DNA of 64,000 bases. Origin: CAZBDV01 sp964490765. GTDB taxonomy: Bacteria; Cloacimonadota; Cloacimonadia; Cloacimonadales; JAJBBL01. The DNA lies in contig CAZBDV010000004.1 in the NCBI GenBank assembly GCA_964490765.1, positions 1 to 64,000 on the forward strand. Reading direction: 5' to 3'. Shown here one piece after another: positions 19,235 to 27,959 of this stretch. Each line of letters starts with the position of its first letter. Position 1 is the first letter of the stretch. The position numbers and the translations under genes were made by a program. Under the pieces are notes generated by a model. That model was given only the letters and a program-made list of their open reading frames with translations. It did no database searches and was not told the DNA's origin.

Positions 19235-19942
19235 ATGAATCGTAAAACAGAGATAGTGTTTATCCTTGTCGAACCTGCCTATCGGGGTAATATCGGAGCA
19301 GCAGCGAGAGTAATCAATAATTTCGGTTTCTCTCAACTCCGGTTGGTCGGAGCGGTTCCTCAAAAAGAGGATCACTACCTGGCTTTCCATTCAGAAGAGA
19401 TAATGAAGAGTATAGAGGTCTTTGACGATCTGAATTCTGCCCTGCAAGATACTGGTGTGGCAATTGCCCTGACACGAAGGTCGGGAAGAAAGAAGAAGAC
19501 CGATCTGGAAGTCAGAGAGTTAAGAGAATTCATAATCGGCCTGCCGAGAGGGAAGACTGCTCTCGTTTTTGGCCGAGAAGCATACGGCCTGAAGGATGAT
19601 GAGATAGCTTTGTGTCCGATTAGGTGTGAGATCCCGACTGATGAAGGATTTGGTTCTTTGAACCTTGCTCAGGCAGTGGCAATTGTAGCTTATGAACTCT
19701 TCAGGGCTAACCGGCAGGATAATCCGAAGGGAAAGCTTGCCGAACAGAGTAGCATAGATAAGAGCGTTGGCAGGATAATCAGGATGCTAACCTCTATTGG
19801 TTATTTCAAGACGGGAGAACCGAAAAAGGTGGAGAAAAGGTTACAGAGTATTCTGTTACGAAACTATACCGGTGACGAGGATTTACGTTTTCTGGACAGG
19901 ATGTTTCAGAGGATCGAGATTCTCTTTTCCGGAAGAGAATAA
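19235..19942 (+). CDS. trmJ: TrmJ-type tRNA 2'-O-methyltransferase (SpoU/TrmH family)
   Basis: 235 residues with the knotted SPOUT signatures: 'VEPAYRGNIGAAARVINNFG' (motif 1), 'ALVFGREAYGLKDDE' (motif 2) and 'GSLNLAQAVAIVAYEL' (motif 3). TrmJ methylates ribose of residue 32 in several tRNAs using SAM. The helical C-terminal extension is as in TrmJ. The exact target is inferred from the subfamily. Confidence 0.85.
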   Translation: MNRKTEIVFILVEPAYRGNIGAAARVINNFGFSQLRLVGAVPQKEDHYLAFHSEEIMKSIEVFDDLNSALQDTGVAIALTRRSGRKKKTDLEVRELREFIIGLPRGKTALVFGREAYGLKDDEIALCPIRCEIPTDEGFGSLNLAQAVAIVAYELFRANRQDNPKGKLAEQSSIDKSVGRIIRMLTSIGYFKTGEPKKVEKRLQSILLRNYTGDEDLRFLDRMFQRIEILFSGRE

Positions 19943-19978
19943 ACAGGAATATACAGATAACAATATATTGGAGGATTT

Positions 19979-21121
19979 ATGGACTATTTCTTAACTGAAG
20001 AGCAGTTGGAGATTAAAGAGATCAGCAGGAAGGTTGCTGAAGAGAAGGTCAAACCTTTACGTGAAAAATATGACGAAGAGGGAATATTTCCCTGGGATAT
20101 GGTCGAAGTTTTTGCCCAGACTGATCTATTCGCCGTACTGGTCCCGGAAGAATATGGCGGTATCAGTGGTAAAGTTATGGACTTATGTATCGTTACAGAA
20201 GAGCTCTGCCGAGTCTGTGCAGGCATTTCTATGGCTATGGGTGCTACAGGACTGGGACTTTATCCCATTCTCCTCTCCGGATCCGAAGAGCAGAAACAGA
20301 AATATCTCCCTGCAATTGCTGACGGTAAGAGACTGGCAGCCTTTGCCGTGACAGAAGCTAACGCCGGATCCGATGTCGGTGCTATCGAAACGACAGCTAC
20401 ACTCGATGGTGACCACTACATCCTCAATGGGACAAAACAGTGGATCACAAACGGGGGAGAGGCTGAGATCTACACAGTGTTTGCTATCACCGACAAAACA
20501 AAGGGTGCTCGTGGTGCTTCCTGTTTTATAGTAGAAAAAGGAACACCGGGATTCTCTTTCGGTAAGAAGGAGAATAAGATGGGTATCAGAGCCTCTGCTA
20601 CTAGAGAATTGATTTTTGAAGATTGCCGCATTCCCAAAGAGAACCTGATCTCGAGAGAGGGGTTGGGCTTTATGATTGCTATGAAGACTTTCGACAAATC
20701 ACGCCCCATGGTAGCTGCTCAGGCAGTTGGAATTGCCCAGGGAGCTTACGAAGAGGCTGTCAGATATTCCAAAGAGAGAAAACAATTCGGCAAACCGATC
20801 TCCTCTTTCCAGGCACTTCAGTTCATGCTGGCAGATATGGCAACTCAGATAGAAGCAGCAAGAGCACTGGTTTACTCCACTGCGAGAATGATCGATAGCG
20901 GCAGTAAAAAATTCAGTAAAGAGTCGGCTATGTGTAAGTATTACGCTTCCGATATGGCTATGAGAGTCACTACCGATGCAGTCCAGATCCTCGGGGGATA
21001 CGGATATATGAAAGAGTACCCTGTAGAGAAGATGATGCGTGATGCCAAGATCACTCAGATCTATGAAGGAACAAACCAGATACAACGCTCTATCGTAGCG
21101 TCACATCTGCTGAAAGACTAA
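19979..21121 (+). CDS. Acyl-CoA dehydrogenase (short-chain/butyryl type)
   Basis: 380 residues, the usual length. FAD-dependent oxidation of acyl-CoA to enoyl-CoA, or the reverse in fermenters. Motifs: 'AFAVTEANAGSDVGAI' (signature 1), 'WITNGGEAEIY', 'RKQFGKPISSFQALQ' and 'ILGGYGYMKEYPVEKMMRDA' (signature 2), then 'IYEGTNQIQRS' with the catalytic Glu of short-chain enzymes. GGAGG ribosome site 6 bases ahead of ATG. ETF genes are not adjacent, so the electron partner lies elsewhere. Followed by a strong hairpin. Confidence 0.93.
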   Translation: MDYFLTEEQLEIKEISRKVAEEKVKPLREKYDEEGIFPWDMVEVFAQTDLFAVLVPEEYGGISGKVMDLCIVTEELCRVCAGISMAMGATGLGLYPILLSGSEEQKQKYLPAIADGKRLAAFAVTEANAGSDVGAIETTATLDGDHYILNGTKQWITNGGEAEIYTVFAITDKTKGARGASCFIVEKGTPGFSFGKKENKMGIRASATRELIFEDCRIPKENLISREGLGFMIAMKTFDKSRPMVAAQAVGIAQGAYEEAVRYSKERKQFGKPISSFQALQFMLADMATQIEAARALVYSTARMIDSGSKKFSKESAMCKYYASDMAMRVTTDAVQILGGYGYMKEYPVEKMMRDAKITQIYEGTNQIQRSIVASHLLKD

Positions 21122-21144
21122 TAGAGATATAAGAGCTATAGATG

Positions 21145-21175
21145 AGAAGACACATTACTTCGTAATGTGTCTTCT
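21145..21175 (+). terminator. Terminator after the acyl-CoA dehydrogenase gene
   Basis: A perfect 13-bp stem (21145-21157 with 21163-21175) around a 5-base loop containing TTCG, 23 bases past the stop codon. Followed by a pyrimidine-rich stretch rather than a clean U run. Confidence 0.75.
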
Positions 21176-21342
21176 CTGTATATACCCTCTCTTTCCCTTT
21201 TTCTATACTTTAATCCCTTTGTCAAAATTCTTGTGATAAAACAAAAATACATTTAGGTGCAATTTCACTGTTGAACTGAAAGGGGACAGGAATGGCTTTG
21301 TGAGTGAGTCATATTGCCATCGTCAAAATACTTTAAGCGGTA

Positions 21343-21357
21343 GTATTTAATAAATAC
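21343..21357. promoter_or_regulatory. Palindrome GTATTTAATAAATAC, possible operator of gdhA
   Basis: A perfect 7+1+7 palindrome 81 bases ahead of the gdhA start and 20 bases ahead of the TTGACA hexamer. Position and symmetry fit a dimeric regulator site. AT-richness means chance cannot be excluded. Confidence 0.35.
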
Positions 21358-21377
21358 GAAAACTGTTCCGACTTATC

Positions 21378-21383
21378 TTGACA
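21378..21383 (+). promoter_or_regulatory. Possible -35 (TTGACA) of gdhA
   Basis: TTGACA 54 bases ahead of the start codon, with TAAATT 15 bases downstream as the best -10 candidate. The hexamer is perfect; spacing is short. Confidence 0.45.
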
Positions 21384-21437
21384 AGAAAACCTTAGAATTA
21401 AATTAAGAGTGTATAAAGACAAACTACGGAGGAAGTA

Positions 21438-22772
21438 ATGACGTTTAAGGATTTCATGGCCAAGGTTGCAGCTCGAAATCCGGCCGAACCGGAATTCTTG
21501 CAGGCAGTAGAAGAGGTAGTAGAGACGATTTGGGATGTATATAACTCGGAACCACGTCTCGTTAAAGCAAACATTTTAGAACGCATTGTAGAACCTGAAA
21601 GGGTAATCATGTTTCGTGTTCCCTGGGTTAATGACAAGGGTGAAGTTCAGGTGAATCGTGGTATCAGGGTTCAGTTCAACAGTGCTATTGGCCCATATAA
21701 AGGGGGATGCCGTTTCCATCCGAGTGTAAATCTCTCCAGCTTGAAGTTTCTCGGTTTCGAGCAGATCTTTAAAAACAGCCTGACAACCCTGCCTATGGGT
21801 GGTGGAAAAGGTGGAGCAGATTTCGATGCCAAGGGAAAATCAGAACAGGAGATCATGCGTTTCTGCCAGGCTTTTATGACAGAGCTTTATCGTCATATCG
21901 GCCCCGATCTTGACGTACCTGCCGGTGATATCGGTGTTGGTGGAAGAGAGATCGGATTTATGTTTGGTATGTATAAAAAGCTGAAAAACGAATTTACGGG
22001 TGTATTTACAGGCAAAGGCCAGAACTGGGGTGGAAGCCTTATCCGTCCGGAAGCTACCGGTTTTGGTGTCGTGTATTTCACCGAGCAGTTATTAAAAGCT
22101 CAGGGTGATTCCATAGAGGGTAAGACTGTAGCTCTATCTGGATTTGGTAATGTCTCCTGGGGTGCCTGCCAGAAGGTTAATGAGCTTGGAGGAAAGGTCG
22201 TAACCCTGTCCGGTCCCGACGGTTATATCTATGATAAAGATGGTATCTGCAGCGAGAAGATCGATTATATGGTCGAATTAAGAGCATCCAATAATGACCG
22301 AGTTTCTGACTATGCCGATAAGTTCAAATGTGAATTCTTCCCCGGAAAGCGGCCATGGGAGGTCCCTGTTGATATAGCTATGCCTTGTGCTATTCAGAAC
22401 GAACTTAATCTGGACGATGCCAAGAATCTGGTAAAGAATAACGTTAAAGCTCTCGTAGAAGGTGCTAACATGCCGTGTACACCGGAAGCTATAGAGTTAT
22501 TACAGGAGAACAAGGTTCTCTTCGCACCGGGTAAAGCAGCCAATGCAGGGGGTGTTGCTACTTCTGGACTGGAGATGACTCAGAACAGTATGAGACTCAA
22601 ATGGCTCCGTGAAGAGGTTGATGAGAAGCTGCAGAGAATAATGACCTCGATCCATGATCAGTGTTTAGAATATGGTAAGCGATCAGACGGGTATATCGAT
22701 TACATCAAGGGGGCTAATATAGCAGGATTCCTGAAGGTTGCCAATGCCATGGTTGACCAGGGTGTCATATAA
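21438..22772 (+). CDS. gdhA: NADP-type glutamate dehydrogenase
   Basis: 444 residues, the length of the hexameric 'small' GDH. It interconverts glutamate with 2-oxoglutarate and ammonium. Key segments: 'GPYKGGCRFHPSVN' with the substrate Lys, 'PMGGGKGGADFDAKGKSEQE' with the catalytic Lys/Asp region, 'DVPAGDIGVGGREIG', and the dinucleotide motif 'ALSGFGNVSWGA'. A Ser just after the GxGxxx motif fits the NADP-preferring bacterial group; cofactor choice is inferred. It has its own promoter region and ends at a clear terminator, so it is monocistronic. Central to amino-acid fermentation or ammonium assimilation. Confidence 0.95.
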   Translation: MTFKDFMAKVAARNPAEPEFLQAVEEVVETIWDVYNSEPRLVKANILERIVEPERVIMFRVPWVNDKGEVQVNRGIRVQFNSAIGPYKGGCRFHPSVNLSSLKFLGFEQIFKNSLTTLPMGGGKGGADFDAKGKSEQEIMRFCQAFMTELYRHIGPDLDVPAGDIGVGGREIGFMFGMYKKLKNEFTGVFTGKGQNWGGSLIRPEATGFGVVYFTEQLLKAQGDSIEGKTVALSGFGNVSWGACQKVNELGGKVVTLSGPDGYIYDKDGICSEKIDYMVELRASNNDRVSDYADKFKCEFFPGKRPWEVPVDIAMPCAIQNELNLDDAKNLVKNNVKALVEGANMPCTPEAIELLQENKVLFAPGKAANAGGVATSGLEMTQNSMRLKWLREEVDEKLQRIMTSIHDQCLEYGKRSDGYIDYIKGANIAGFLKVANAMVDQGVI

Positions 22773-22842
22773 GCTAAGATGGAGAAGGAACGATAGCTCT
22801 TCTTGAGAGCTGAAGTACAGTTATAATACAGTTAAATTAAGG

Positions 22843-22867
22843 GGCTGCCTGAGAGCAGCCTTTTTTT
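22843..22867 (+). terminator. Intrinsic terminator of gdhA
   Basis: Stem GGCTGC/GCAGCC with a 6-base loop, directly followed by T7 (22861-22867). Textbook layout, 70 bases after the gdhA stop. Confidence 0.9.
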
Positions 22868-22922
22868 ATTGCTAATATGAGTTATCTGTGAAAAGTGGTT
22901 TGATAAAGAAATGGGAGTTGAG

Positions 22923-23684
22923 ATGAATAATCATATCCAGGAGTCAGCAAAAATTGGTGAAGATACACTGATAGGTATTAACTCTATTATTTTAGATGAC
23001 GTGATCATCGGGAAAAACTGCCAGATCGGGCACAATGTTATAATCTATGAAGGAACGGTAATCGGAGACGGTGTCAGGATAGATGATAATACAATTATCG
23101 GTAAGAAACCGATGCGCTCTCCACGAAGTATCTTTCAGGACGAGACGGTATTTCAACCGGCAAAAATCGGAGACAATTGCCTGATCGGAGCAAATGTTAT
23201 CATATATGTCCAATCGGTTATAGGTAAGCGGAATCTGATAGCCGATATGGCCACAGTCAGAGAAAATTCGGAAATTGCCGATTACAATATTATTGGTAGA
23301 AACGTTACTATTGAAAACTTTGTTAAAATAGGTAGCCGGAATAAAATCGAGACTAACAGTTATATCACCGCTTATTCGGAGCTGGGAGATTATTGCTTTA
23401 TCGCACCCTGCGTGGCAACGAGTAATGATAATTATATGGGCCGAGATAAAGAGCGGTTCAAACACTTCAAGGGTATAAAGGTTAAATCGGGGGGTCGTAT
23501 AGGAGTTAATGCAACAATACTTCCTGGTAAGACGGTCGAAGAGGATGGGATGGTAGCAGGAGGAGCGGTTTTAACCAGAGATCTACCGGCGAGAGAGATC
23601 TGGGCAGGGAATCCGGCACGCTATTTCAGAGAGGTAGATGAAAAGCAGTTGAAAGAAAACAACCTCGATCCCGTTAAGAAATAA
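22923..23684 (+). CDS. Left-handed beta-helix (hexapeptide) acyltransferase, LpxA/WbpD-like
   Basis: About 253 residues. ATG at 22923 is preferred to 22911 because GGGAG (22913-22917) then lies 5 bases ahead. Nearly the whole chain is hexapeptide repeats ('AKIGEDTLIGINSIILDDVI', 'VIIGKNCQIGHNVII'), ending 'GGAVLTRDLPAREIWAGNPA' as in nucleotide-sugar N-acetyltransferases. It likely acylates a UDP-sugar for surface polysaccharide or lipid synthesis. The glycosyltransferase next door supports an envelope role. The acyl donor and acceptor cannot be read from the sequence. Confidence 0.8.
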   Translation: MNNHIQESAKIGEDTLIGINSIILDDVIIGKNCQIGHNVIIYEGTVIGDGVRIDDNTIIGKKPMRSPRSIFQDETVFQPAKIGDNCLIGANVIIYVQSVIGKRNLIADMATVRENSEIADYNIIGRNVTIENFVKIGSRNKIETNSYITAYSELGDYCFIAPCVATSNDNYMGRDKERFKHFKGIKVKSGGRIGVNATILPGKTVEEDGMVAGGAVLTRDLPAREIWAGNPARYFREVDEKQLKENNLDPVKK

Positions 23685-23715
23685 GTATATGAAGGAAAAG
23701 AGAACGGGTCGAGAG

Positions 23716-24429
23716 ATGAAAGCACTGGTAATTACCCCCACTTATAATGAGGCAGAGAATATAAACCGTCTGGTTGATGAGGTGTTATCCAAAGATACTT
23801 CACTGGAGTTATTGATAATCGATGATAATTCACCCGACGGTACAGCAGCTATAGTCGAAGAGATCAGAGAGAAAGAACCACGATTACACATCATCAAGCG
23901 TCCTGGAAAACTCGGGCTCGGATCTGCTTATATCACTGGTTTCAAGTTTGCACTGAAGAACGATTATGATTATATCTTCGAAATGGATGGTGATTTATCG
24001 CACGATCCCGGGATACTCCCGGTTATGCTCAAGGAGATAGAAAATAACGATCTCGTAATTGGATCAAGATATATTCCAGGAGGTTCTGTATTAAACTGGC
24101 CAATAAGAAGATTACTTCTGAGCTATCTTGCTTCCAGGTATGTCAGGCTTATTACCGGTATGCCGATTAAGGATCCGACGAGCGGATTCAAATGCTACCG
24201 GAAAGAGGTTTTACAGGATCTGGACCTGAACAGGATCATGTCGGATGGCTACGCATTTCAAGTCGAGGTAAAGTATAGAATCTGGCGGAAGAAATACCGT
24301 ATAAAAGAGATTCCAATAATATTTTACGACCGGGTGAGTGGCCATTCAAAGATGTCCCGAAAGATAGTATATGAAGCTATCTGGATGATATGGCGGTTGA
24401 GATTCCTCGCTCTGATTGGTAAGCTATGA
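23716..24429 (+). CDS. Polyprenyl-phosphate mannosyltransferase-like GT2 (DPM1 type)
   Basis: About 237 residues from ATG 23716 ('MKALVITPTYNEAENI'). An ATG 27 bases upstream lacks a good ribosome site. GT-A motifs: 'IIDDNSPDGT', 'EMDGDLSHDP' with the metal-binding acidic cluster, 'VIGSRYIPGG' and 'SGFKCYRKEV'. It has no C-terminal membrane segments, so it is the soluble catalytic form. It transfers a sugar (mannose in relatives) from GDP or UDP to a polyprenyl phosphate for later glycosylation outside the membrane. Its stop overlaps the rlmD start (ATGA). Confidence 0.87.
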   Translation: MKALVITPTYNEAENINRLVDEVLSKDTSLELLIIDDNSPDGTAAIVEEIREKEPRLHIIKRPGKLGLGSAYITGFKFALKNDYDYIFEMDGDLSHDPGILPVMLKEIENNDLVIGSRYIPGGSVLNWPIRRLLLSYLASRYVRLITGMPIKDPTSGFKCYRKEVLQDLDLNRIMSDGYAFQVEVKYRIWRKKYRIKEIPIIFYDRVSGHSKMSRKIVYEAIWMIWRLRFLALIGKL

Positions 24430-25772
24430 AGATAGAGCAAAACAGTATTCTTCCAGAACTAAAAATAGAAAAGATAGTTCATAAGGGGATGGGGTTAGGA
24501 TATTATAACAGCTCACCTATCTTCGTCTATCAGGGAATACCAGGCGATGAAGTCACGGCAAAAGTGATCCACAAGAGGGGAAATGTCTTTTTCGCTGAGA
24601 TCATAGCGTATAAAACCCGATCTGACTATCAGATCACTGTTGAATGTCCGGTTTTCGATGTTTGTGGAGGTTGTGACTGGCTACATATCAGTTACGAGCA
24701 GCAATTGAAATTCAAACAGTCTATAGTAGAGGAATTCTTTCGTCCTCTCTGTTCTAACGGCTGTAATATAGACAAGATCAACCCTTCAACACGAATCAAT
24801 AATTACAGAAATAAGGTCCTTCTCCCGGTAAAGCAATCGCATGAAGGACTGATTGCCGGTATGTATGCCAGAAGAAGTCACGATATCATTCCTCATGACA
24901 ACTGCTATCTTCAACCAGGAAAGTCTGACGAAATAGTGAAAACAGCACTCCGCTTGATGAACAAAGCGAAGATAACCGCTTATGATGAGAAAAGCAGGAG
25001 AGGGCTTCTGAAGCATATCGGTCTTCGTTATTCTTTTGCCGAGGATAGATATCTCTTGATATTGGTTACCAGCGGAAGTAAACTCCCATTTTCTAATGTA
25101 ATCTGTAATGAATTGCTCAAACACTATCCTCGAATCAGTGGTATCGTGCAGAACATTAACCGCAATTTGACCAACAGAATTCTGGCAGATGAGACAAAAT
25201 TGTTATACAGGAGCGAATACCTGACAGAAAAGATCGGAGAGTATTCATACAGGATCCACTATTCCTCCTTCTTCCAGGTCAATACTGCTCAGACAGAAGC
25301 GATGCTGAATCATATCAGAGAGCTGGTGAAACCTGATGAAGTCGTTATAGATGCTTATAGCGGGATAGGAACTGTAGGGATTTATCTGGCCGAAAGAGTG
25401 AAGAAAGTGTACTTTCTGGAACAGTATGAACCGGCTGTCGAAGATGGAGAAGAGAATTGCCGGATCAACAACCTCAGTAATTGTTTCTTTGTTAGCTGTA
25501 AAGTTGAAGACGAGATTGACAGGATCATCAGGAAGATCGCTCCCAGTACCATAGTGCTGGATCCACCCCGTAAAGGGATTGATAGAAATATCATAGACTC
25601 AATATCTGCAGGCAGTATCAGAAAGGTTATCTATATCAGTTGTGATATCGCTACTCAGAAGAGAGATCTGAGTCTGTTAATAGAGCGCGGTTTCCAGTTA
25701 GCCAGTATCAAACCTTTCGATATGTTCCCACACACCTATCATATAGAAAACGTCACCCTGCTTACAAGATAG
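24426..25772 (+). CDS. rlmD: 23S rRNA (uracil-5)-methyltransferase, RlmD/TrmA family
   Basis: 448 residues. The N-terminal TRAM-like domain is followed by an iron-sulfur motif C-x5-C-x2-C ('CPVFDVCGGCDW') and a fourth Cys in 'HDNCYLQPG'. The SAM-binding domain has 'VIDAYSGIGTVGIYLA'. 'VLDPPRKGID' and the catalytic Cys in 'VIYISCDIATQ' complete the fold. It makes 5-methyluridine in rRNA; whether U1939, U747 or both is unclear because such phyla often have one dual-specific enzyme. Confidence 0.9.
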   Translation: MKIEQNSILPELKIEKIVHKGMGLGYYNSSPIFVYQGIPGDEVTAKVIHKRGNVFFAEIIAYKTRSDYQITVECPVFDVCGGCDWLHISYEQQLKFKQSIVEEFFRPLCSNGCNIDKINPSTRINNYRNKVLLPVKQSHEGLIAGMYARRSHDIIPHDNCYLQPGKSDEIVKTALRLMNKAKITAYDEKSRRGLLKHIGLRYSFAEDRYLLILVTSGSKLPFSNVICNELLKHYPRISGIVQNINRNLTNRILADETKLLYRSEYLTEKIGEYSYRIHYSSFFQVNTAQTEAMLNHIRELVKPDEVVIDAYSGIGTVGIYLAERVKKVYFLEQYEPAVEDGEENCRINNLSNCFFVSCKVEDEIDRIIRKIAPSTIVLDPPRKGIDRNIIDSISAGSIRKVIYISCDIATQKRDLSLLIERGFQLASIKPFDMFPHTYHIENVTLLTR

Positions 25773-25784
25773 GGAAGTGAGTAC

Positions 25785-26430
25785 ATGATCAGGAGCAGAT
25801 TTTTTTCAGAGAGACTCTTGATCGCTTTATTAATTATACTCTTGAACCCGGGCTGTGCAAGATCAGAACCTTCTTACGAAGATTTTCTTCCAATTGATAC
25901 TACATATCCGGAACAACAGATGTTGAGCAATGAACCTGAGATATTCCTGAGTGATAAGAATTCTCACTTCACAATCCGTCCAAGAGCAAGTTATCGTATA
26001 GGGGCAGTAGTTAGAAGCAAGAAAGCTTACAGGTCAGACCAGTTTTCCGAGATATCTCCCTATGATCTGTCCCTCGTCTGGGGATTTCTTTCTGACGAGC
26101 ATTTCTACAAACAGGTAAAGATCTATCAGGGGGGGGAGACGTTACTTCTTCAGGCCTAAGAGAGGATCACAATTGTCGATTGATTGGATCTTCCTTAACT
26201 CGGCTAATCACCATATTGTTCCTGCTAACGATAACATCAGACAGGGTGTAGCTTCTATCAGAACTAACGACAGGATAGAAATGGAAGGATATCTGGTAGA
26301 TGTATATGCTAATGTCAAGGGTAACACATATAACTGGAATACCAGCCTTTCACGAGACGATAGAGGTGATGGATCTTGCGAGATCCTCTACCTCAAGAAG
26401 CTTAAGGTCAACTATCGAGTTTATGAATGA
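25785..26430 (+). pseudogene. Envelope protein gene split by a frameshift at a G8 run
   Basis: Two adjacent frames (25785-26159 and 26173-26430) look like one gene. The first has a hydrophobic leader ending 'LNPGCA' (lipoprotein-like, but not a perfect lipobox) and runs into a stop just after a run of eight G (26129-26136). Dropping one G gives a continuous ~214-residue product reading 'QGGRRYFFRPKRGSQLSIDW' then 'IFLNSANHHIVPANDNIR', joining the second half in frame. That C-terminal half resembles a conserved bacterial domain with 'SANMH(L/M)IPA(D/N)D' and an OB-like end. It may be sequencing or assembly error, phase variation by slipped-strand repair, or a decayed gene. 12 bases after rlmD. 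Confidence 0.75.
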
Positions 26431-26500
26431 TCTCTTAAGAATACGGTGAAATATCAACCCCATAACACTGTTTTAACAGCCCCGTTCATTAAATTAGTAT

Positions 26501-26506
26501 TTGACA
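26501..26506 (+). promoter_or_regulatory. Possible -35 (TTGACA) of the KamA-family gene
   Basis: TTGACA 113 bases ahead of the start codon, with TAATAA 23 bases downstream. The long 189-base gap ahead of this gene supports an independent promoter; the -10 is unsure. Confidence 0.35.
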
Positions 26507-26619
26507 AATACCGCTCACTGAGAGATTTGTAATAAAAAGGCAGACATATAGTTAAGACTATATAACAATACGTAACTCAGTTACTATCCATTAAGCTTAA
26601 CATAAACAAGAGGAGTATT

Positions 26620-27954
26620 ATGTATAAGACATATTTTTTGCATAATTTTCGAGATATTGATCAGATCAGGAAACTACCTGATGATATAATAAATCATATA
26701 GAAACGGTTGGACATGTACTCCCGTTCAAAGTTAATAATTACGTTATCAATGAGTTGATTGATTGGGATAATGTTCCCGATGATCCGATCTTTACCCTGA
26801 CATTTCCTCGCAAGGAGATGCTATTATCCGAGCACTATGACAAAGTAGATACAATGATCAGGAAGGGAGTGTCGAAGGAGGAACTCAACCAGGGTATCAG
26901 AGAGATACGAGAAGAGCTCAATCCTCACCCGGCTGGTCAAATGGACTTTAATGTACCGGTACTCGGAAAAGAAAAACTGTATGGTGTTCAGCATAAATAT
27001 AGAGAAACTGCGCTTTTCTTCCCCAGCGAGGGGCAGACCTGTCACTCCTACTGCACATTCTGTTTCCGTTGGCCTCAGTTTGTAGGATGGAAAAATCTAC
27101 GCTTTGCTACCCGGGAAGCAGAAAAACTGGCCACTTATCTCAGGCAGCATAAGGAGGTCAGTGATATTCTCTTTACTGGTGGTGATCCCATGGTTATGAA
27201 GGCAGACTATCTTAATACCTATGTTGAAAAGTTACTGACACCGGAACATGAACATCTGACCAATTTCAGGATCGGAACAAAATCTCTCACCTACTGGCCT
27301 TACCGATTTCTTAGCGATCCTGACAGTGATGACCTGCTCAGGATTCTGGAAAAGATAGTGAAAGCCGGTAAGCATCTGGCCTTTATGGTGCACTTTAATC
27401 ACTATCGTGAAATGGAAACTGAAGTGGTTGAAAAGGCAATGGCCAGGTTGAGAGATATAGGGGTCGTTTTCCGATCTCAATCACCGATACTGCGACACAT
27501 AAATGCTGATGCCGAGGTATGGGTAAGAATGTGGCAAAAACAGGTCAACCTGGGTATCATTCCTTATTATATGTTTGTCGTGAGGGATACGGGAGCGCAA
27601 CACTATTTTGGTGTTCCGCTTCTAGAGTGCTGGAAAATTTTCAGAGATGCCTACAGCCGTGTCAGTGGGCTTGCTCGTACGGTAAGAGGTCCGAGTATGT
27701 CCTGTATCCCTGGTAAGGTTCAGATATTGGGTGAAGCGGAGATTAGCGGAGAGAAAGTCATAGTAATGCGTATGCTACAGGGAAGGAACCCGGATTGGGT
27801 TCACAGGCCGTTCTTTGCAAAATATGATGAGAAGGTTACCTGGATAGACCGAATGAAGCCTGCGTTTGGTGAAGAGAAATTCTTCTTCGAGGATGAACTG
27901 GAAAAAATCTACAGACAGAAGATTGAGGACGACGGGTCAGATAGTTACGAATAG
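26620..27954 (+). CDS. KamA-family radical SAM protein (lysine 2,3-aminomutase-like)
   Basis: 444 residues; GAGGAG ribosome site before ATG. The radical SAM cluster motif is CxxxCxxC in 'GQTCHSYCTFCFRWPQF', preceded by 'FPSEG'. 'DILFTGGDPMVMK' fits the family's GGDP segment. Classic lysine 2,3-aminomutases read 'C..YC..CTRR' here and have a clear PLP lysine; this protein lacks the RR pair, and I could not place the PLP lysine. It may be an aminomutase for lysine or another amino acid, or a divergent enzyme of the family. Context is amino-acid fermentation. Convergent with the next gene, 5 bases apart. Confidence 0.75.
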   Translation: MYKTYFLHNFRDIDQIRKLPDDIINHIETVGHVLPFKVNNYVINELIDWDNVPDDPIFTLTFPRKEMLLSEHYDKVDTMIRKGVSKEELNQGIREIREELNPHPAGQMDFNVPVLGKEKLYGVQHKYRETALFFPSEGQTCHSYCTFCFRWPQFVGWKNLRFATREAEKLATYLRQHKEVSDILFTGGDPMVMKADYLNTYVEKLLTPEHEHLTNFRIGTKSLTYWPYRFLSDPDSDDLLRILEKIVKAGKHLAFMVHFNHYREMETEVVEKAMARLRDIGVVFRSQSPILRHINADAEVWVRMWQKQVNLGIIPYYMFVVRDTGAQHYFGVPLLECWKIFRDAYSRVSGLARTVRGPSMSCIPGKVQILGEAEISGEKVIVMRMLQGRNPDWVHRPFFAKYDEKVTWIDRMKPAFGEEKFFFEDELEKIYRQKIEDDGSDSYE

Positions 27955-27959
27955 AGTTA

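Larger units (their letters stand above)
21176..21437. other. Upstream region of gdhA
   Basis: With the terminator this makes a 316-base gap. It holds a perfect 15-base palindrome (21343-21357), TTGACA (21378-21383) and the gdhA ribosome site. No gene or RNA structure is otherwise visible. Confidence 0.6.

Noticed and set aside
23689..23715. Nine extra N-terminal codons of the DPM-type glycosyltransferase
   Set aside because: The first ATG lacks a ribosome site and family members begin at the 'MKALVITPTYNE' strand.
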